From Euborellia annulipes (taxonomy: Eukaryota > Arthropoda > Insecta > Dermaptera > Anisolabididae): a stretch of 64,000 bases of DNA. Within the stretch, counting starts at the first letter, position 1, and each line of letters opens with the position of its first letter. The notes under the pieces were generated by a model. It was not told the DNA's origin, ran no database searches, and saw only the letters and a program-made list of their open reading frames with translations. The stretch spans positions 1 through 64,000 of the forward strand of contig JAKCPI010005528.1 of NCBI GenBank assembly GCA_023213315.1. Reading direction: 5' to 3'. The position numbers and the translations under genes were made by a program. Positions 32,176-45,600 of this stretch are shown piece after piece.

Positions 32176-32550
32176 AATTAAAAAAAAATAAAATAAAATT
32201 TACTTACATTATTTTCTTTCTTTATAAAAAAAAATTAAATGTTTCATACTGATTCCAAGTCTACCTTGGTTGTCATTTTAGGGATAAAAATTAATTCCCT
32301 AAAAATTTATATTTTATATATGTCAATATTTAAATAAAATTTCTAATTAATACATTTAAAGAAATTGCTTATAAAAAAAAAATTGATATATTGATATATA
32401 AATGAATGAATTATTTTAGTGATTTTAATATATTTGTAAAAGAGCGCCAAATTTAATTTTTTCAAATGTTTAATTTGTAAATCAGGAAACCGAAATGGAA
32501 ACTTTGCAGCTAGGAGATTAAATAAAAAAAAATCTTTTATTTAATTTTTA

Positions 32551-32595
32551 CTTGCCGACGTTTCGGTCGTCTGTCACGACCTTCATCAGGGCAAA
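32551..32595 (-). ncRNA. Candidate minimal hammerhead ribozyme (best conserved)
   Basis: Stem I UUUGCC/GGCAAG (5 bp plus a G-U), CUGAUGA, stem II GGUCG/CGACC (5 bp) with loop UGACAGA, GAAAC, GUC. Stem III is reduced to the palindromic ACGU, predicting dimer formation. All invariant bases are present. Confidence 0.75.
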
Positions 32596-32628
32596 TAATT
32601 GTCAACAATACAGGGTTTTAGACAATTA

Positions 32629-32673
32629 TTTGCCCTGATGAAGGTCGTGACAGACGACCGAAACGTCGGCAAG
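32629..32673 (+). ncRNA. Candidate minimal hammerhead ribozyme (best conserved, plus arm)
   Basis: Mirror copy of the minus-arm ribozyme with the same stems and core: CUGAUGA at 32635-32641, GAAAC ending at 32664, presumed cleavage after the GUC at 32665-32667. Confidence 0.75.
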
Positions 32674-33606
32674 TAAAAATTAAATAAAAGATTTTTTTTA
32701 TTTAATCTCCTGGCTGCAAAGTTTCCATTTCGGTTTCCTGATTAAATCTCCACAGCCATAACACATCAAATTAATTTGTAAATTATTTTTAATAAGACCT
32801 CTCTAAAAAGTTTAGTTCTAGAGATAAAGCTATAAGGATTTGGTTAATGTAGGGAAAGAAATGACTCGTATAGGGAGGGGGAGGCTAAAAAGCTGTTTTT
32901 TTCACTCTCTGGTGAAAAAAGCAGGATAAAATCGAAATTAAAATTTTTTTAAGTCTCTTATTCAACAATAAACTAAAATTCTACATCTTTTGAGAAAAAT
33001 ATACAGCTATTATTCTCAAATTGAGGGGCCCTTCCCTCACCCTCCCCTTTGGCTGCAAAATGTACTATTTATTTGTACTTCAGCCTATTTATCTCCTTAT
33101 CAATAAGAAATTTTTTTTAATTAAGTATAATTATTTGGAAATAATAATTAAATTTTTTATTGTTTTAGTTAAAGCGGAAATATTTTATTGTGTCCCAATT
33201 TATTTATGTACGCGTAGTTTTTGTTTCCTTTCCAAACATAAATGGAATTTCACGAGTGTTTCGCTTGGAGTCGGCCAGAGTGCGTTGCAGTCGCTCTGGA
33301 TGATAAGTCAATTACATGATTAGTTTTGATTAATATCTTGCAATTATAATGGGTTTTAAAAATGTATTACATTAAATCGTGTTATATATTTATTTGTGGC
33401 AATTCAGTGAAAATGAAGCATGATCTAACATGATAAACAATGCATAAAAAAACATGTGAACTATTCACTTGTCGAATAATTTGTGTGTGTAGTATGACTA
33501 TGAACCAAAACCAACAACTCTCAAGGACTTAAACATTGCAACTCAGCTGATAGCATTCATTTCTCCTGCTCCACATTGATTACTTGTCAAAAAAGTTTTA
33601 AACAAG

Positions 33607-36600
33607 ATGCCGCACGTTACAAGAAAGTGGGAATTATTTCCAGGCAGGAATCGTTTTTGTTGTGATGGAAGAGTGATGATGGCTCCTCAGACTGGGGTCT
33701 TTTATATTACTGTTGCATTAATTGTAGGCACAAGTGCTCTTTTCTTTTGTTTTGAGTAAGGATCTTTTCCTTTTTATATATTTTGATCTTTAATTCTTGC
33801 ATTCATGTTGGCATTTTATTGTTGATTGTTGAATTGTCTGTTTCTTTTGATTTTTTAAAAACTTCCCTAAACGTTCTACTTTCAATAGGGCGGGTTTTTT
33901 AAATAGCCACATTTATTTTTTCTTCTTTTAGAAACGTGTTTGATTTTTGTCACGTTTTTTCCCATGTAATATACCTTTACGCCTAGTTTTATAATCACCT
34001 TAACAACAAATCTTTTGGCTTAGGTTGGGTCCTCAGTATGGGGAAAAACCCAGCTATGATTGCTCAAAATAAAGCATACTCTAACCAAAAGTTGAAAATA
34101 CGAAATAGAATCTATTTTTTAGGACAAATTCAACAATTTTCAACTTTATAAATGTATGGTTCATCGGGTATAGGGTAATCAAAAATTAAGTCGAGAAGCT
34201 CGCCAATCCTTTATTTTGTATATTAAAATTTACTATTTTTAATTCTATACTAAAAAACTCTATTTTTTTTTTAGTAAAATTCTTGCTCTGTGATGTTTAG
34301 AAAGTAAAATTTATTAATTATATAATTCAGTAGATTTCTTAATATTTTGGCCCACACTAAAATTTTGAAATCGATGAACACCGCATTCCTCGATAAATAA
34401 AACGTTGAAAATTTTTACATATAGACAGGCAATAAAATGAGGAACTGGTGTGACTTGGTGAATTATTTTATCGTATATATATATATAAAATTGAGCACCC
34501 CCTTGCTTAGATCTATCAATATAAATCTTAAATGTTAAGAGAGATAATGATATTTAAGGGTGGCCTGGTAGCTTGGCTAAAATAAAATATAGGATGTTAG
34601 ACCTAAATGAGTGTTTCTTTTCTTTGAATTCCTTATTACTCATGCATCCAGAAATGGATATAATAAGTTGGCTTTGAAACATGTGTATAAAATCATCTTA
34701 TTCAACATGTGTCTTATTTATTCTTGTTTAATGAGTAAACGAATTCAACAAATTAATACACTTCTCATATTTTCATGTTGTTACTTAACAAATCATCATT
34801 ATAAAAAATCACAGTTTATAATTATTTACTTTAAAATTTTCTTATTCATTAGAAATGGCCATAGCATTCAAAATATTATTAACAGTGCCTTATTTAGGGA
34901 GAAATGGGCGCTCTGCTCGTCCCCTCTGGCCCTCACGCTTCAAGCCTTTGCGATTTTGACCCTAATATCACGAAAGAATAAATTAAATTAATGAAAATCC
35001 TAGTTTGTCTCTCCCGCCGGGGTTGGTTTTATGTTGCGGACTTATAGTGAAATTAATTAATAGAAAAATAATTCTCAAAAAATGAGATAAAAAGCCAATA
35101 TGAAGGGCAACTGTAAAGTGTTGGGATCTAATTGATTTTATTTTTTTTTTAGTTGTCCATATTTGGCTGAGAAAATCACTCCAGCTATTCCTGTTGTTGG
35201 TGGATTATTATTTTTATTTGTTATGTCTGCATTGTTGAGAACAAGTTTTAGTGATCCCGGTGTAATACCTAGAGCTACTCCTGATGAAGCAGCCTACACC
35301 GAAAAACAAATAGGTAATTGTCAACGTATGCATTGAAATTTCTTATGGGAAACTTGACAAGCTATAACAAAGTAACCCAACAAGAGGGGCCACCCCCTCG
35401 CTTGACTAAATCAAGACAATTGAAAACAAAATTGTCCCATGGAATCGAGGGTGTGAACAATAGCGCCACTTCTTGAATTACCATTTTTAAATAAACCTAA
35501 TATTTTAAAACTTTTCTTGTCAACTTTCCTATCTTTTAAGTTACTTATTATAATTTTAATGTGTTAATACTCTATGGGCTTAGATTAAAAAATCCTCCCA
35601 AAGAAATCCCTCTCTAAGCAGAGCGGTCTGCGGAACTCTCTACTAATAGTAGTTTTAAATTTTCAAGTACTTCCAGCAAGTTTGAAGTACTGGTATTTCC
35701 ACTATTTTTTATTAATGTGTAAACCAGGTACTTTTAAAAAATTCTGGATCTGAATTCTGAGAATAAAAAACAAGGCCTGAGTACTGGATTTATTGAAAGA
35801 AACTAGGATTCTAAATTCCTTGACTAGGAGGAAACAATCTGGGCGTATCCTCAAAACAGAAAGGTGGGGGAGGAATATAATTTATTAACATAAATTCTCA
35901 TAGATGGCGTGGAAAATGCAGTTTTTTATTTATAATTTGTTTTTTACTTTCTTTTACCTCTATATATGTTAATATCTAGAGAGTGGAAGTTTAGGTTTCA
36001 TGTCAAAAATTCGATGTCGAGATTTTGATGGATATACACGTTTTGAGGTCCCCTGAATCTAAAAAAGTGGTTTTCGTAATAAGGTCTGTCTGGGTGTCTG
36101 TGAACAAAATATCTCAAGAACGAAAAGAGCTAGGAGGATGAAATTTTATATTTAAATTAGGCACCCCCCTGGGGCGTGACACGAAGATATACAGTATCTG
36201 GACACAAAAAATCTGGTGCGACTAGTCACACCAGATTTTTTTTTCTTCCACCTTTGGAAGGGGGGGGGGGGGAGCAATGTCTATATCCCAATAAACAATA
36301 TATGAACTTAAATAAGAAAAGTAACAAGTTAAATGACAATAAAAGTTATGGAATTTGAAATTATATTTTAAAATCCTATTTGTTTCTTAATTAGAGGGGA
36401 AATAATAACTTGTGCCTTCGGACATTTCAATTTAAAAGATTTGAGTGAAGATGAAATGAGCTCCCGAGAGAAAAATCAATTTCAATCATTGAATTTAATC
36501 ATTTCATTTCAGATCTAATAATATAAAAGGCTCCTTTAAGGTTCTAGATTACCCAATAAATCATTTAATCTAAGGCCGATTCTTTTTCGCCTTATATTGA

Positions 36601-39600
36601 TAATTCGTCATAGTCAAATTGAGATTAGATTAGATTTTAAGTAATCTTATCTAGATTGTAATAAATTATTAATAGAAATTTTAATTCATAAATTTATTTT
36701 TCTCATTTTTTGGATAACTTTATCTCTCCACAAAACCTACGTAAATTATACAAAAAAAAAAAAATATTTCTTCTTTTAGAAATGTATTTATATATAATCT
36801 ATCTTCCTGTTTGAAAACACACCTCAAATACAAATAAACCCATTTCCTAATATTTGACTATTCCAAATTCAAATAGTATTGATATTATACATGTGTTTAT
36901 CTAACTATGACCCAAAAATCCATTTAATATTTTAGTCTAGGAATGCGTAAGAATTTAATTAAAACTTTTTCCGAAAAGGGAATTCATTTAGAGTAAAAGA
37001 ATTCTTATAATTTCATTAAAAAAAATATTCCCTCTAAATAAAAATAGAAAAATAAAATTTTCTCTTTTTTAAGATAATTGAGTGCGAGTTGATTGTTTCA
37101 TCATTGTTGCAATATATTCAGTTTATATATATTCTGGAAGTATTCTAAGACGGTGCATGCGAAGACAAAAGATTTACTGGCCGTTTTGGCTCTCTTTTTG
37201 GATCCCTTTTCAAAATTGTAGGGTTATTAAGTAACATTGGAGTTGGTTTCTTTTCCAAGTCGCAATCTTATTGGTCTCCAGGTTTGGATTTGTCTTTGAG
37301 ATCGGTTGACTGTGTAGTGGTGTCTTAACACGTACAGTATATTAGGGTATATGGTCTAGGACATTGTTTTTAGAACTTCCATTTTTTTTAATCCCATATC
37401 CGTATTCTATTCAGTATTTTTTAATTTATAACAAAAATATTCTTCTAATTGCTTGAAATTGTGACTGTGATGTGATTATAATAGAGGGATGATGGAGATA
37501 TCAGCCAAATTGGAATGCTCGAGGTTCAATCAAAACTCCCAGAATAAGACGTTTCGGCCTGAATTTATTTGGCCATCTTCAGTTATTGGGAATTATACAC
37601 ATAGTGCATATGATCAAACCAGGTACTCGTACAATAATAACAATTTATTTGCTTCATACAAAATTTATATCGTTCCTGCGCCCAAGATCAGAGATCAAAT
37701 CCTCTCCGATCTTAGTCACAGGGGCCATATAATTTTCTATGAATCAAATATTATTGACAAATCCTGGTTTAATCACATGGGCATTATGCATTATGTGTAT
37801 AATTCCCAATAACTGAAGATGGCCAAATAAATTCAGGCCGAAACGTCTTATTCTGGGAGTTTTTGAATGAACCTCGAGCATTCCAATTTGGCTGATATCT
37901 CCATCATCCCTCTATTATAACAATATTCTAAGTAGAGTTATTTTATCGTTATATAAGTTCTAATAATCAATGAAAAAGTACCTTGACTGTTTAGAAATTA
38001 TGCCAGATTTTTTATATTTAAATGTTTTATGATCAAAACGGCCCTTCCCTCCCCTAGATCTTACCTTCCATTGTATATAACTAACTGAGTTATCAATATA
38101 CCTCTGATTTTTATTTATTTTATATAAATATTTTTTTCGATATATTGTGTTGAAAACATTTGCTTTCAAAGTGAGCTCCTTAGGTGTAATAGACAACCAA
38201 CCCTTCAGGTTCTCGAAATTTAATACGAAGCCGTAAGCTAGAAAGAGTATACTATTTCTTCTTCCTCCAATCAACCTTATTTTTGGAACATTTTCTCCAT
38301 TTTTTATTTAAATATCCATCTAGAAAGTTTCTCGCTTTTTATTAATGGCATATTAATATTAAATATCTCATCTATTCTTTAAATCTTTTGTTAAAAATAA
38401 TCCTATTTTTCTTCAATCTCATTAATTATATGCCATCAAACGAAATGTTATTTGTTTATAAGAATCTTGTTGAATAAAAATAGATCTAGAGTTGTAAGTC
38501 TATTTCGCCATTCGCTTTTTGAATCTTCTCCAAGAATCAATTGTCAATTATTTATTCCCAATGTTTTTGTTTTTCCTTTTCATTCATCATTTAAACCAGT
38601 GATTTCACCTTCCTTTTTATAGCCATGCACCCTCCACCTAGGCATCTAAACCCCGTTGAAATTATTATTATGATTACGGTTTATGGAGAAAAAATAACCA
38701 CGTTAAAATAATTTATTTGCAAATGTTTCGGTATGCCAAACGCAAACCATCCTCAGTGCATCAAATTATTTCATAGTGGAGCGTTTTACAAACTTATAAA
38801 TGCATTAGAAGCAATTCTACATATGGATGGGACAACATCTGATAAGCAAGTCACTGAGGGAAAAATAGTATCTATCGCCAGGCGCGTGTACGTTCTAATA
38901 AATTTCTCCATAACCCATTCTTCTTCTTCTTCTTCTGTCCTCGCCCTTATTATTCCCGCGGTGCGGGGTCGGCGGAAACGTTTTTACGACCGGAAGAAAT
39001 AGAACAGGCCGGCCCGTTGCACGGTCTGACGCCTGTTGAAAATAGGAAGGAAGAGACAGACATTTAAAGAACTGAAGGACTGCCTGTCCCAGCTCGGGCA
39101 GCTCGTGGTCGCCATCCACGTACCCACAAGATGTGGGCCCCTGAGCAAATTTATTAGGGTACCAAATGGCTTAAATAGAAATGCCTGGATCCCAATAGAT
39201 ATTATAAATAACAACGGTTATCGTATAAAGCCTGAGTTGCCGAAAAGACTGTGTGATTGTGGGTGTGAGTGTTTAAAAAAAAAAATTATTATTTATAAAA
39301 GAGGAAGCATTAATATGGTTTAAATAAAACGCTTCTTTGGAGCCGAGTTTTGAAAGCGTTTCTTTTCGGAAACATTCCTCTTTAAATACAATTTAAAACT
39401 CTAACTTGGACAATCGATATATTATGTGATTTCCCCATGAGACGCACCTCTTCTAAAGCAGATCATCCATGCTCTCATATATATATTTGTCCGTTTTTGC
39501 ATATAATGCATGTTTTTTTCTCAATTGCTATTCCTCTCGTTTTATAAAAAACACTCACATTTTTTTCTCATTCACACTCACATACACACACATACACACA

Positions 39601-42600
39601 GTCTTTTCGGCAACTCAGGCCATTTAAGACTTTATACGATAACCGTTGTTATTTATAATATCTATTGGAGGTCCAGGCATTTCTATTTAAGCCATTTGGT
39701 ATCCTACCCCTTCACCAAGCCCCGAGGGCTTCCTCTCTTTTGTCCATTTTTATCCTAACATCTGCATTTAAATGCATATTTTGTAAATTTTAGCAACAGT
39801 TTACGTCATATTTAGCATATTCTTGTGGTATTTGTCGACCCACTGTTACGAAATAAAGAAAGAAAATTACGATGTCTTCTATCTTGAATAGATTTTTTTT
39901 TTACCCTTTTGACATCTGATGCCATTTCTCTCTTTTTTCGTTTTCCAAGTTGAAATTAACTTTCCAGACAATCTAGAAGAGAGCCTTTAGTTTCACAGGG
40001 GAAGAAATCTTAAATACATGATGTTGTTTGACTATTACTTCGTCCTTTTTAAATGCTTATTTTGCGATTTTTTTAGTACATATTGATCACTAGATATGTT
40101 TTGTTTTATTCCTTTTTAATCTTTTTTTTTTTGCTCAGGACTATTTCGAAAACTTCACTTGGAGAATATATTATAAAAAAAGCAAGTTTTTTTTTCAATC
40201 GTATTTCGAACCAAGTTGCTTCTTCCTTCAATTTGTTTATTTACTTTCCACTTGGGCAAACTTTTTCAACTCACACATTGGACATTTGACACCAATCAGA
40301 TGTGAAGAGATCCTAGAACGTAAAAAAACTTTAACAAAAAAAAAGTGTTTCTTTTGTTTTCTCTGCTTTGTGCCATTCCTCATCCCCTTTTAACGTGAAA
40401 TATTTCGACTTGAGGTTTCCAATATTTTTTCAACAGTTTGATTGCAAAAAAAAAACTTTTTGATTTCATATTCCAGTTTTTGGGCTCCATCTGACCGATA
40501 TGAGAGGTGTTGTAAGGATTTCCTAATTTCTCCCTCCCATTTGTCAGTCAGTTGCTTGTCCCTGTACCCGAACGCAACACGTGAATCTCTTTAACAAAAT
40601 TTTAACATCTGATTATTATATAATCAATTTTTTCATTCAATTTCCATCATTCAAAAATAATTATCACCTATGTCATTGAACAAACAATTTTCAACGAGTA
40701 TAACCTGATAGATTTTGATGCCTAAATTTAATATTTATCTTAAGGCAGTGGTTTCCAAACTTATGTTACAACACCTCCCTTGAAAATATTTAATCGTATG
40801 ACGCCTCCCCCCACCCCTCATTACAAATACAAAAATTTTTAATGCTATTAAGGGATTCATGTGGACTGGCTACTGACTGCCCTTAAAGCAGACCTCATAT
40901 ATTTTTATAAACAAGTAAAAAAAAAATATTTTATTGATATACGCTTTTATCATTTAATTTCAATAGTTTTCTTTCAAGATAAATGTTAGATTCATCTTAT
41001 ATTATTGATAAAATTCCTAATTCCACTTTCTTATGAAAATTTTTCTTATCTTTTTTATCATTTTTCTAATCTACATATTTGGATAACGATGTAAATTGGC
41101 ATAGATGAAATTTTTAAATCATATAATAAGAAAAATAAATTATTTACTTTGTCATTAAAATATTATTTATCTCTCTCACAGTAGAAAATTGTGATTTATC
41201 CTTTGAAATGGACTGATTATATATATTTTTTTTTTTTTTTGAACAGGGGAAGGGATGATAGATGAGAGAGCAGTCCCGAGAGGGACTGATTTTTAGGAAG
41301 TAGAGAGGTGAAGAGAGCCTGTCACTCGCAAAATTGGAACCGGGCCAGATACTGGTTAAGGGGTTGGTGCGTGTCTGCGTGCACGATTCACCAGGGGTAA
41401 AAAAATTGTTTTTAACAATTCCAAGGGGGACGGCAAGGGTACATTACAAAAAAAAAAAAAATGAAATTTTTCGGCATTTAGTGGGTATATCTCACCCAAA
41501 ATAATGTTATTTTCACAAGTTGTATACTTTTACTTTTGAACTGATTCAAATTGTACTTGGTGAAGACCCCCCCCCCCTCTTTCTGACGAACGCCTCCTGT
41601 CCTAATTAAAATAATTAACCAGAGCCACTGCCACATCAAGCCAATTTTAGTTAATTTAGATAAATAGGCTTCGTAAATCTTTTGTAAAAGAGTCAAAACC
41701 GGTACCCACTAATGGATTTTAATTGAAATCCTCAAATTTCAATAGTAAGAATTATTAAAAACAAACTAGAAAATAAAATTACTTTATTTTTGGAGTTAAT
41801 AAAATATATGTAACTATTTCTAAGGATAAAGAATAGCCCCAGCAGGGGGATGGGGCACAGCTTGAAAGAGAGATAAAGTTAAAAATTATTTATTGCTAAA
41901 GTTGCACCAATCAATATTCATAGAATATTCATATAGTTAGATGAGCTGATAAACTACAAATAAATCGAACTTTCTCACTTTCAACTCTCAATTAGAATAT
42001 TCTCGGATACCATAAATAAATATTTTAAGTTTATTCTATTAATATATTTTTCTCTATTTTATTCCTTTCCTTATTAGTATATAAACAATATTGCGATTGC
42101 GATTGCAACAAACATTGTATTTCCAACGGAATCTATGTACTTGATAAACTAGGGCCCAGGAAAAGATAAACTTATCATGTGATAGCAAAGTTTAGGATAA
42201 ATTTATTCAGCAAGAAACCCACCTACGTTTATTCACTGACTTTAGTGCGTAAACTCATCTTAAATCCCCAAATGGGCCTCATATTTATATTGACACCCAA
42301 GGCGCGCACTTCCTGGTTTCTCCAACATTTTTTTGAAAAATTTTTTATACGTTTATAATATAACCTAATTTTACCACAAATTAAATATTAATTACCACAA
42401 TTATCTGTTAATTAATGACAACTTGGTTATATAAGTTATGCTCTCATTTTTACTTCCATGTTCTAAAGAAAATAAAAATAGGTGAATAGGTTATCTTTGC
42501 TTTTCAAAAAATAGCTTCACAATAAATAAGAATAATATCAAATTTTTAATCAGTTAAATACCAGTTAAGTAATCTACTTGCAATAATTATAAATGAAAAG

Positions 42601-45600
42601 CGATTCTTTTCAACGCCTTCAAAATAAGGAGTAGGCAACCGCAACCCTTTGGAATATATTTGGTTATCTAACAGTGCAGGCGTAAAGAAAAAAGGCTTGG
42701 AACTACGTATCTGCAAAAGGGAAAGCAAAGCGACTAATAGGAAATTTTCAAAATTAATAAATTTACTTCTTTCTAAAATAACGAACACTCACTGGTATTA
42801 CACCGGTCAACACGATTTTTGGGTCTGGCTTCTTATGAAATTTTCGTTTCTCCTACGCTAAAAATAAAGGGAAAAATAATTTTTTTGATCAAAGTTTGCT
42901 TTGTAGAAACTAGAGCGATTTTTCGAATTTTTGAGAAAACTCACTGATTTTTATATTTTTTTATAATTTTATTGTAGATTATTACGATTAGGATAGTTTT
43001 TGCTGAACATCAGAGTCTTTTTAATTTAAGATTTGTGATAAACAATAGCATATAGGCCCTAAATGTAAAATAACAAGAAATCAAGTTTAAAAATCTGGTG
43101 TGCTGGTTGCATAGTACACAACTTTCTCTTACCCTTCGGTAAGAAATTGTGCACCGTACTGGTCACACCAGAGGAAATTACAATTAAAAAAAAGGTTAAA
43201 ACTTTATTATATACAATAGATTTGAAATCCTAAATAAAAATTTCATAAGAATTGGAATAAATTTTTTAAATGTGTAAAAGACAGTGATGAAATTTTTTGG
43301 CAAATAAAAAACAAAAAAAGAAAAAATCAAAAATATGGTGTGACTGGTTGCATAGTACACAACTTTCTCTTATCTTTGGTATTTTTTTGTCCGATAAAAT
43401 ATTTAAAAAAAAAAAATCAAATGACAAGTCTTGAATTTAATTTTATTTATTTAATAAAGTAAATATTAAAGTTCAATCACTTTAGAATTCTAAGTCTCTG
43501 ACTAAAAAAATTTGAAATCCTTCGTAAGAAGAATATACCATATGGACAAATATATATATTTCTTTAGTCTTATTCAGCATTAGAGGCTCTTTAAACACCA
43601 GCTCTAGTTTTCGAAATTAACAGGTCGGGAATCGAACCGTGACACTTTGCACAAGAGGTGAGACCTCTACATCTGTACTACTTACTGCCCAGGGATTGAT
43701 ATTGAAAGACAAATGGCTTTTTATGAAATCATCCAAATTTTTCATTGTTTATTTATGAATTGCTCATCTAAAAACTTTCTTGAGTTTAAAATATTCAATT
43801 CAATTTATTTCTTAACATCTATTTTTCTGCCTCCTAATAAGAGGAAGGTAAGATAGAATGCCTTATAAGTAGAAAATTTTTGGGATGTTCCACCATAGGC
43901 GTAGCCAGGGGGGGTTTTGGGGGTTCACCCCCCCCATGGGACCCAAGCCATGACTAGATATTTAATACAAATTATATTTCACATAGGGTAAGAGAAAATA
44001 AAATATAATTTACTCTAGCTAAAAAACAAACCAAAATGATTTATAAATACCCTAAAATAATCTTAAATTTATGAAAAAAATTTCTTGATCCCCCCCCCCA
44101 TCAAAAATTTCTGGCTATGCCAATGTGTTCCACCCACATACACTGATCATTTATTTACAAGCGGCAATTTCTTTTGAAAAATTTATTAATAAAATTTCTT
44201 GAATTGAATAGCTGTAGATATTTGATTAAAAAAAACGGACGGGAGTCTTCCCGAGAACAGCAGCCAGGTGAAATAAAAAAAAACTTTATATTTAGTTGCC
44301 AACATTTCGAGTACTAGTCGCACTCATCTTCATGCAAAATTGTCAGAATTTAGTACAGGTCGTGCGGCACTAGATTTTAAATTAATGTTTATACATCTTC
44401 TTCTTCTTCTCTCCTCGCCTTAATCCCGCGATGCGGCGTCGGCGGACTTGACTCTTGCCCACCCTATCTATTTTTACGACCGGAAGAAAAAGGCCCGTCG
44501 CTCGGCCTGACGCCTGTTGAAAAGAGGAGGAAGAGATAGGCATTTAAAGAACTGAAGGACTGCCTGTCCCAGCTCAGGCAGCTCGTGGTCGCCATCCTCG
44601 TACCCACAAGATGTGGGCCCCTGAGCAACAAATTCATGTTTATACATGCTCTTATTAATTCGTGAGATCGACGAAGAATGGTTTTTTAATATAGTACATA
44701 TTTTTCGATCTTAAGAATTAATAAGAAAATGTATATAAACATGAATTTAAAATCCAGTACCGCAAAACCTGTATTGCAATTTTGCTTGCCCTGAAGAAGA
44801 GTACGGCTAGTACTCGAAACATCGGCAACTAAATATAAAGCTTTTTTTATTTCACCTGGCTGCTGTTTCCGGGGAGACTTCCGTCCCTTTCTCTTCATTT
44901 ATATTCTTAAATAAATAATAAATTATTTTTATTTTTTTTTAGAAGTTCCAAATTCGGGCAATTCGCCTACTTATCGTCCTCCTCCAAGAACAAAAGAAAT
45001 TCTCATAAAAGGTCAACCTGTAAAATTAAAATATTGTTTTACGTGCAAAATTTTTCGACCTCCGAGAGCTTCACATTGTAGTTTATGTGATAATTGTGTT
45101 GGTAAGTTATTATTAATTTAATTTTCATTTTTATTTTTTTCCTACTCTATAATTTATCTCACATTTGAATTTCAGAGAGATTTGATCATCATTGTCCTTG
45201 GGTGGGCAATTGTGTCGGAAAACGGAATTATAGATATTTTTATATGTTTATTGTGTCATTAGCATTTCTCTGTGTATTCATATTCGCATGTGCAGTTACT
45301 CATATAATTTTATGTAAGTAATAGTTTATTTAATTACATCATTCGTTATTATTTATTATTATTATAATATTTTTTTTTCATCTTTAATTTCAGTGGCTAA
45401 AGATGACAAGACGTATTTGGATGCTGTGAAGGATTCGCCTACAAGCGTCATTGTGGGAGTTGTTTGTTTTTTGAGTGTTTGGTCCGTTTTGGGATTAGCA
45501 GGTTTCCACACTTATTTAACGACATCAAATCAAACGACAAATGAAGATGTAAATATCATTTTAGTCCAATAAATTAATATTAACTCAAACAACCGAAAAA

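Larger units (their letters stand above)
32484..32746. mobile_element. Near-perfect palindromic foldback with two intact hammerheads
   Basis: The arms of about 110 bp run outward from a central spacer of about 33 bp. Inner ends read GACAATTATTTGCC and outer ends read CAGGAAACCGAAATGGAAAC on each side. The arms are nearly identical, which implies a recent or gene-converted element. Minus hammerhead 32551-32595, plus hammerhead 32629-32673. Confidence 0.85.
32176..33606. promoter_or_regulatory. Divergent spacer between TMEM242 and the palmitoyltransferase gene
   Basis: Contains the palindromic ribozyme foldback (32484-32746). A less AT-rich stretch at 33200-33310 (around GTCGGCCAGAGTGCGTTGCA) could be a 5' UTR or core promoter of the DHHC gene. 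This is a weak inference. Confidence 0.35.
37484..37918. mobile_element. Foldback with two intact hammerheads in palmitoyltransferase intron 2
   Basis: Outer arms (GGGATGATGGAGATATCAGCC and its inverted copy) of about 130 bp frame a spacer of about 190 bp. The inner arm ends are TTGGGAATTATACACATA and complement. Minus core 37543-37587 and plus core 37808-37852 are identical. The sequence GAGCATTCCAATTTGGCTGA is kept in both arms. Confidence 0.85.
44240..44885. mobile_element. Foldback with hammerhead arms, enclosing repeat D
   Basis: Outer arms GGAAGTCTCCCCGGAAACAG and AGCAGCCAGGTGAAATAAA are inverted at about 44242-44300 and 44825-44885. The minus core (44296-44336) is damaged (CAUGAAGA, GAAAU). 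The plus core is at 44786-44828. Repeat D copy 2 (44396-44632) has inserted in the spacer. Confidence 0.75.

Noticed and set aside
33021..33323. 100-codon frame upstream of the palmitoyltransferase
   Set aside because: Low-complexity hydrophobic translation, no homology; more likely promoter or 5' UTR sequence.
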